A stretch of DNA of 7,205 bases from positions 1 to 7,205 of the forward strand of contig SHXL01000142.1 of NCBI GenBank assembly GCA_009693345.1. The letters are read 5' to 3'. The notes under the pieces were generated by a model, which worked only from the letters and a program-made list of their open reading frames with translations, did no database searches and was not told where the DNA came from. Made by a program: the position numbers and the translations under genes. This DNA comes from Betaproteobacteria bacterium. Lineage in GTDB: Bacteria > Pseudomonadota > Gammaproteobacteria > Burkholderiales > SG8-39. Shown here one piece after another: positions 5,437 to 7,205 of the stretch. Numbering within the stretch: position 1 is the stretch's first letter; the number at the start of each line of letters is the position of its first letter.

Positions 5437-6308
5437 AGGTCGATCTGCAGCAGGTCGAGGAGGCCGCCAAGGAGCTCTACATCCGGGCGCTGAAGCTGCT
5501 GCCGCCCGACGTCAAGCAGGGACTGGATCGTCTCGTGGCGGGCGAATCGGATGCCGGTGCGAAGCGCGTGCTCGGCACCATGTTGAAGAACATCACGGTA
5601 GCGGAGGACACGCAGACCCTCCTTTGCCAGGATACCGGCATCCCGATCTACAACGTGCGCATCGGCCGCGGCGTCGAGGTCGACGGCCATGGCTTGAAGG
5701 AAGCGATACAGCGCGGCTGCGCGCGCTCGACGCGCGAGTATTCGTTCCGCTCCTCGATTGTGCATCCGACCACGCGCGTCAACGAGCAGAATTCGTCGGG
5801 ACGCGGGGTGCCCATCGTTCATTTTGAATTTTCGAATGAAGATAAGACCCTGGAAATGGAGATGATCCCCAAAGGCTCCGGGTCGGAAAACAATTCCTGG
5901 CTGAAGATGGCGATTCCCGCCGAGGGCGTGGACGCGATCAAGACCTTCGTCATCGACTGCGTGCTGGAGGCGGGCGGCAAGACCTGCCCACCGACCATCG
6001 TCGGCGTCGGCGTCGGCGGCACCTCCGACCTGTGCGTGCACCTCGCGAAGCAGGCGGCTACGCGCGCGCTGGGCTCGCGCTGCGAGGATCCGGAGGGCGC
6101 GAAACTCGAAGAAGCGCTGACGCGCGCGGTCAACATGCTCGGCGTCGGGCCGCAGGGCCTCGGCGGCGATTCGACCGCCTTTGCGGTGCACGTCGAAACC
6201 GCGGCCACCCACATCACCATGAACCCGGTGGCGGTGAACATGCAGTGCCACTCGGCGCGCCGCGCGCGCGCGACTTTCCGGCCTTCCGGAATCGAATACG
6301 GCTACTGA
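5433..6308 (+). CDS. class I fumarase/L-tartrate dehydratase-type hydro-lyase, alpha subunit
   Basis: The 291-residue protein is the N-terminal catalytic domain of iron-sulfur fumarases, coded separately as in TtdA. Motifs: CQDTG (65-69), PKGSGSENNS (146-155), CPPTIVGVGVGGTSD (185-199) and NMQCHSARRA (269-278). C65, C185 and C272 match in position the three cysteines that hold the labile [4Fe-4S] cluster of class I fumarases. The enzymes add or remove water across a dicarboxylate double bond: fumarate/malate, tartrate/oxaloacetate or mesaconate/citramalate. The GTG at 5433 overlaps the receptor stop; an in-frame start at 5394 would lie well inside the receptor gene and adds nothing family-like. 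The beta subunit follows after one base. Substrate choice among the family cannot be read from these motifs. The cluster should be oxygen-sensitive. Confidence 0.9.
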   Translation: MKVDLQQVEEAAKELYIRALKLLPPDVKQGLDRLVAGESDAGAKRVLGTMLKNITVAEDTQTLLCQDTGIPIYNVRIGRGVEVDGHGLKEAIQRGCARSTREYSFRSSIVHPTTRVNEQNSSGRGVPIVHFEFSNEDKTLEMEMIPKGSGSENNSWLKMAIPAEGVDAIKTFVIDCVLEAGGKTCPPTIVGVGVGGTSDLCVHLAKQAATRALGSRCEDPEGAKLEEALTRAVNMLGVGPQGLGGDSTAFAVHVETAATHITMNPVAVNMQCHSARRARATFRPSGIEYGY

Positions 6309-6309
6309 A

Positions 6310-6921
6310 ATGGCGCACCACGAACTCAGTGCGCCGTTGAGCGATGCGCAAGTGCGCGCTTTGCGCGTGAACGACACGGTGACGCTGCACGGCACGCTTT
6401 ACGGCATCCGCGACGCGACGCAGATCCACATGTTCGACCGCGGCCGCAAGACGCGTTTCGAGCTCTCGGGCCACGCGGTCATCCATACCGCGCCCAATGT
6501 GAAGAAGGTCGCAAAGAGCGCCGCCTGTCCGGCGGGCTACGAACCTTCCTGCATCGGCACCACCACCAGCGATCGCATGGAGCGTTTCACGCTTCCGCTC
6601 ATGACGCAGTACGGAGTGCGCCTCGTGATCGGCAAAGGCGGATTGCGCGACGAATCCCTGAATGCTTTCAAGGAACTGGGCGGCGCCTATCTTGCGATCA
6701 TCGGCGGGGCGGCGGCGCTCGAGACCACGTGGGTCGAGGCGATCGAGGACGTGGACCTCGACGACCTGCATCCGGAGTCGCTGTGGAAGTTCCGGGTGCG
6801 CGGCTTCGGCCCGCTGGTGGTGGCGATGGACAGCCACGGCGGCAGCCTGTACGCGCAAGTGAAAAGTGATTCGCGGGGGCGCCGGGCGAAGGCCCTGGCG
6901 AGTCTCGGCGTCAAGTCGTAA
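6310..6921 (+). CDS. class I fumarase/L-tartrate dehydratase-type hydro-lyase, beta subunit
   Basis: The 203-residue protein is the fumarase C-terminal domain (TtdB-like), normal for a stand-alone subunit of about 200 residues, and it completes the active site formed with the alpha chain. Seen are LYGIRDATQIHMF (30-42), where the family usually has RDAAH or RDATH; GTTTSDRM (83-90); VIGKGG (106-111); and FGPLVVAMDSHGGSLY (166-181). The start lies one base after the alpha stop (TGA-A-ATG), so translation is coupled and the subunits should be made in equal amounts. No independent promoter or ribosome site is evident. Together with the alpha chain this is a heteromeric fumarase, tartrate dehydratase or mesaconase-type enzyme in the cytoplasm. 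Confidence 0.88.
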   Translation: MAHHELSAPLSDAQVRALRVNDTVTLHGTLYGIRDATQIHMFDRGRKTRFELSGHAVIHTAPNVKKVAKSAACPAGYEPSCIGTTTSDRMERFTLPLMTQYGVRLVIGKGGLRDESLNAFKELGGAYLAIIGGAAALETTWVEAIEDVDLDDLHPESLWKFRVRGFGPLVVAMDSHGGSLYAQVKSDSRGRRAKALASLGVKS

Positions 6922-6944
6922 TAGAATCCGCAGTTCCCAAGGAG
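6922..6944 (+). promoter_or_regulatory. -10-like box and strong ribosome site before the TAXI receptor gene
   Basis: TAGAAT at 6922-6927 directly follows the beta-subunit stop, and AAGGAG at 6939-6944 lies five bases before the ATG, the best ribosome site in the window. As with the other receptor gene, the start of a highly expressed exported protein seems to have its own signals. No -35 box is apparent. Confidence 0.4.
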
Positions 6945-6949
6945 AAAAC

Positions 6950-7205
6950 ATGAAGTCCTCGATCCGTATTGCTGGTGCGCTTTTGCTGGCGCTCGCCGCC
7001 GGCGCGCAGGCGCAGAACCTGTCGATCGCCACCGGCGGTACCGGCGGCGTGTATTACCCGCTGGGCGGAGGCTTTGCCGCGGTGTTGTCGAAAAAAGTGC
7101 CCGGCATGCAGGCGACGGCCGAAGTGACCGGCGGCTCGGTCGCCAACAGGCAGTTGATCGGCACCGGCAAGCCCTACATCGCGTTCACGCAGGCCGATGC
7201 GGCGA
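6950..7205 (+). CDS. TAXI-family TRAP transporter solute receptor, N-terminal part (runs off right edge)
   Basis: The 85 codons present encode a Sec signal peptide (hydrophobic 7-18, cleavage probably after AQA at 19-21) and then the TAXI opening: LSIATGGTGGVYYPLGGGFA (24-43), followed by EVTGGSVANRQLI near 58-70 and IAFTQADAA at 77-85. TAXI receptors are periplasmic proteins of about 320 residues that deliver solutes to a fused DctQM-like membrane protein; known or proposed ligands include glutamate and dicarboxylates. The membrane component, if linked, would lie beyond the window. A second, unrelated receptor family beside the same enzymes suggests two uptake routes, or that this gene begins a separate transcription unit. 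Confidence 0.9.
   Translation, partial: MKSSIRIAGALLLALAAGAQAQNLSIATGGTGGVYYPLGGGFAAVLSKKVPGMQATAEVTGGSVANRQLIGTGKPYIAFTQADAA

Noticed and set aside
5319..6395. Long minus-strand open frame (about 358 codons) opposite the hydratase alpha gene
   Set aside because: No domain is recognisable, and the plus strand holds complete fumarase motifs with all three cluster cysteines.
6214..7032. Minus-strand open frame opposite the hydratase beta and TAXI genes
   Set aside because: It crosses two well-supported plus-strand genes and their intergenic signals and resembles no protein family.

Overview
The window looks like a high-GC betaproteobacterial chromosome (Burkholderiales-like). The main clues are a single Bug-type tricarboxylate receptor without its membrane partners, a TAXI-type TRAP receptor, and short overlapping starts typical of such catabolic operons. 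This placement is inferred from gene content; no rRNA or marker gene is present. No tRNA, rRNA, CRISPR array or transposase was seen, and no gap between genes exceeds about 125 bases.

Left edge (1-823): two exported phosphatases are divergently transcribed. On the minus strand is the first 55 codons of a PhoD-type alkaline phosphatase with a Tat signal. On the plus strand is a complete Sec-exported histidine phosphatase.

Catabolic block (949-7205, all metabolic genes on plus): a two-subunit UxaA/SuyAB-type lyase (949-2405); then, after an interruption, a succinate dehydrogenase/fumarate reductase-like iron-sulfur subunit with two membrane anchors (3072-4449); a Bug receptor (4474-5436); a two-subunit class I fumarase/L-tartrate dehydratase-type hydro-lyase (5433-6921); and the start of a TAXI receptor (6950 to the edge). 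Within the sub-blocks the genes overlap (ATGA or GTGA) or nearly touch, indicating translational coupling. The set reads as uptake and breakdown of a C4-C6 di- or tricarboxylic (possibly sulfonated) acid. The substrate is not determined by the sequence.

Interruption (2406-3071): a minus-strand type II toxin-antitoxin pair (ribbon-helix-helix antitoxin, then RelE/ParE toxin) sits between the lyase and the dehydrogenase genes, with a perfect inverted repeat before the antitoxin that is a likely operator. The dehydrogenase has no flavoprotein gene in the window. The toxin-antitoxin pair occupies a place where one could have been, and a nine-codon open frame left of it resembles the start of such a flavoprotein. 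This is the most interesting structural point.

Functional idea (inference): the three enzyme types could act in series, as flavin dehydrogenation of a saturated acid, hydration of the resulting alkene, and elimination from the resulting 2-hydroxy acid.
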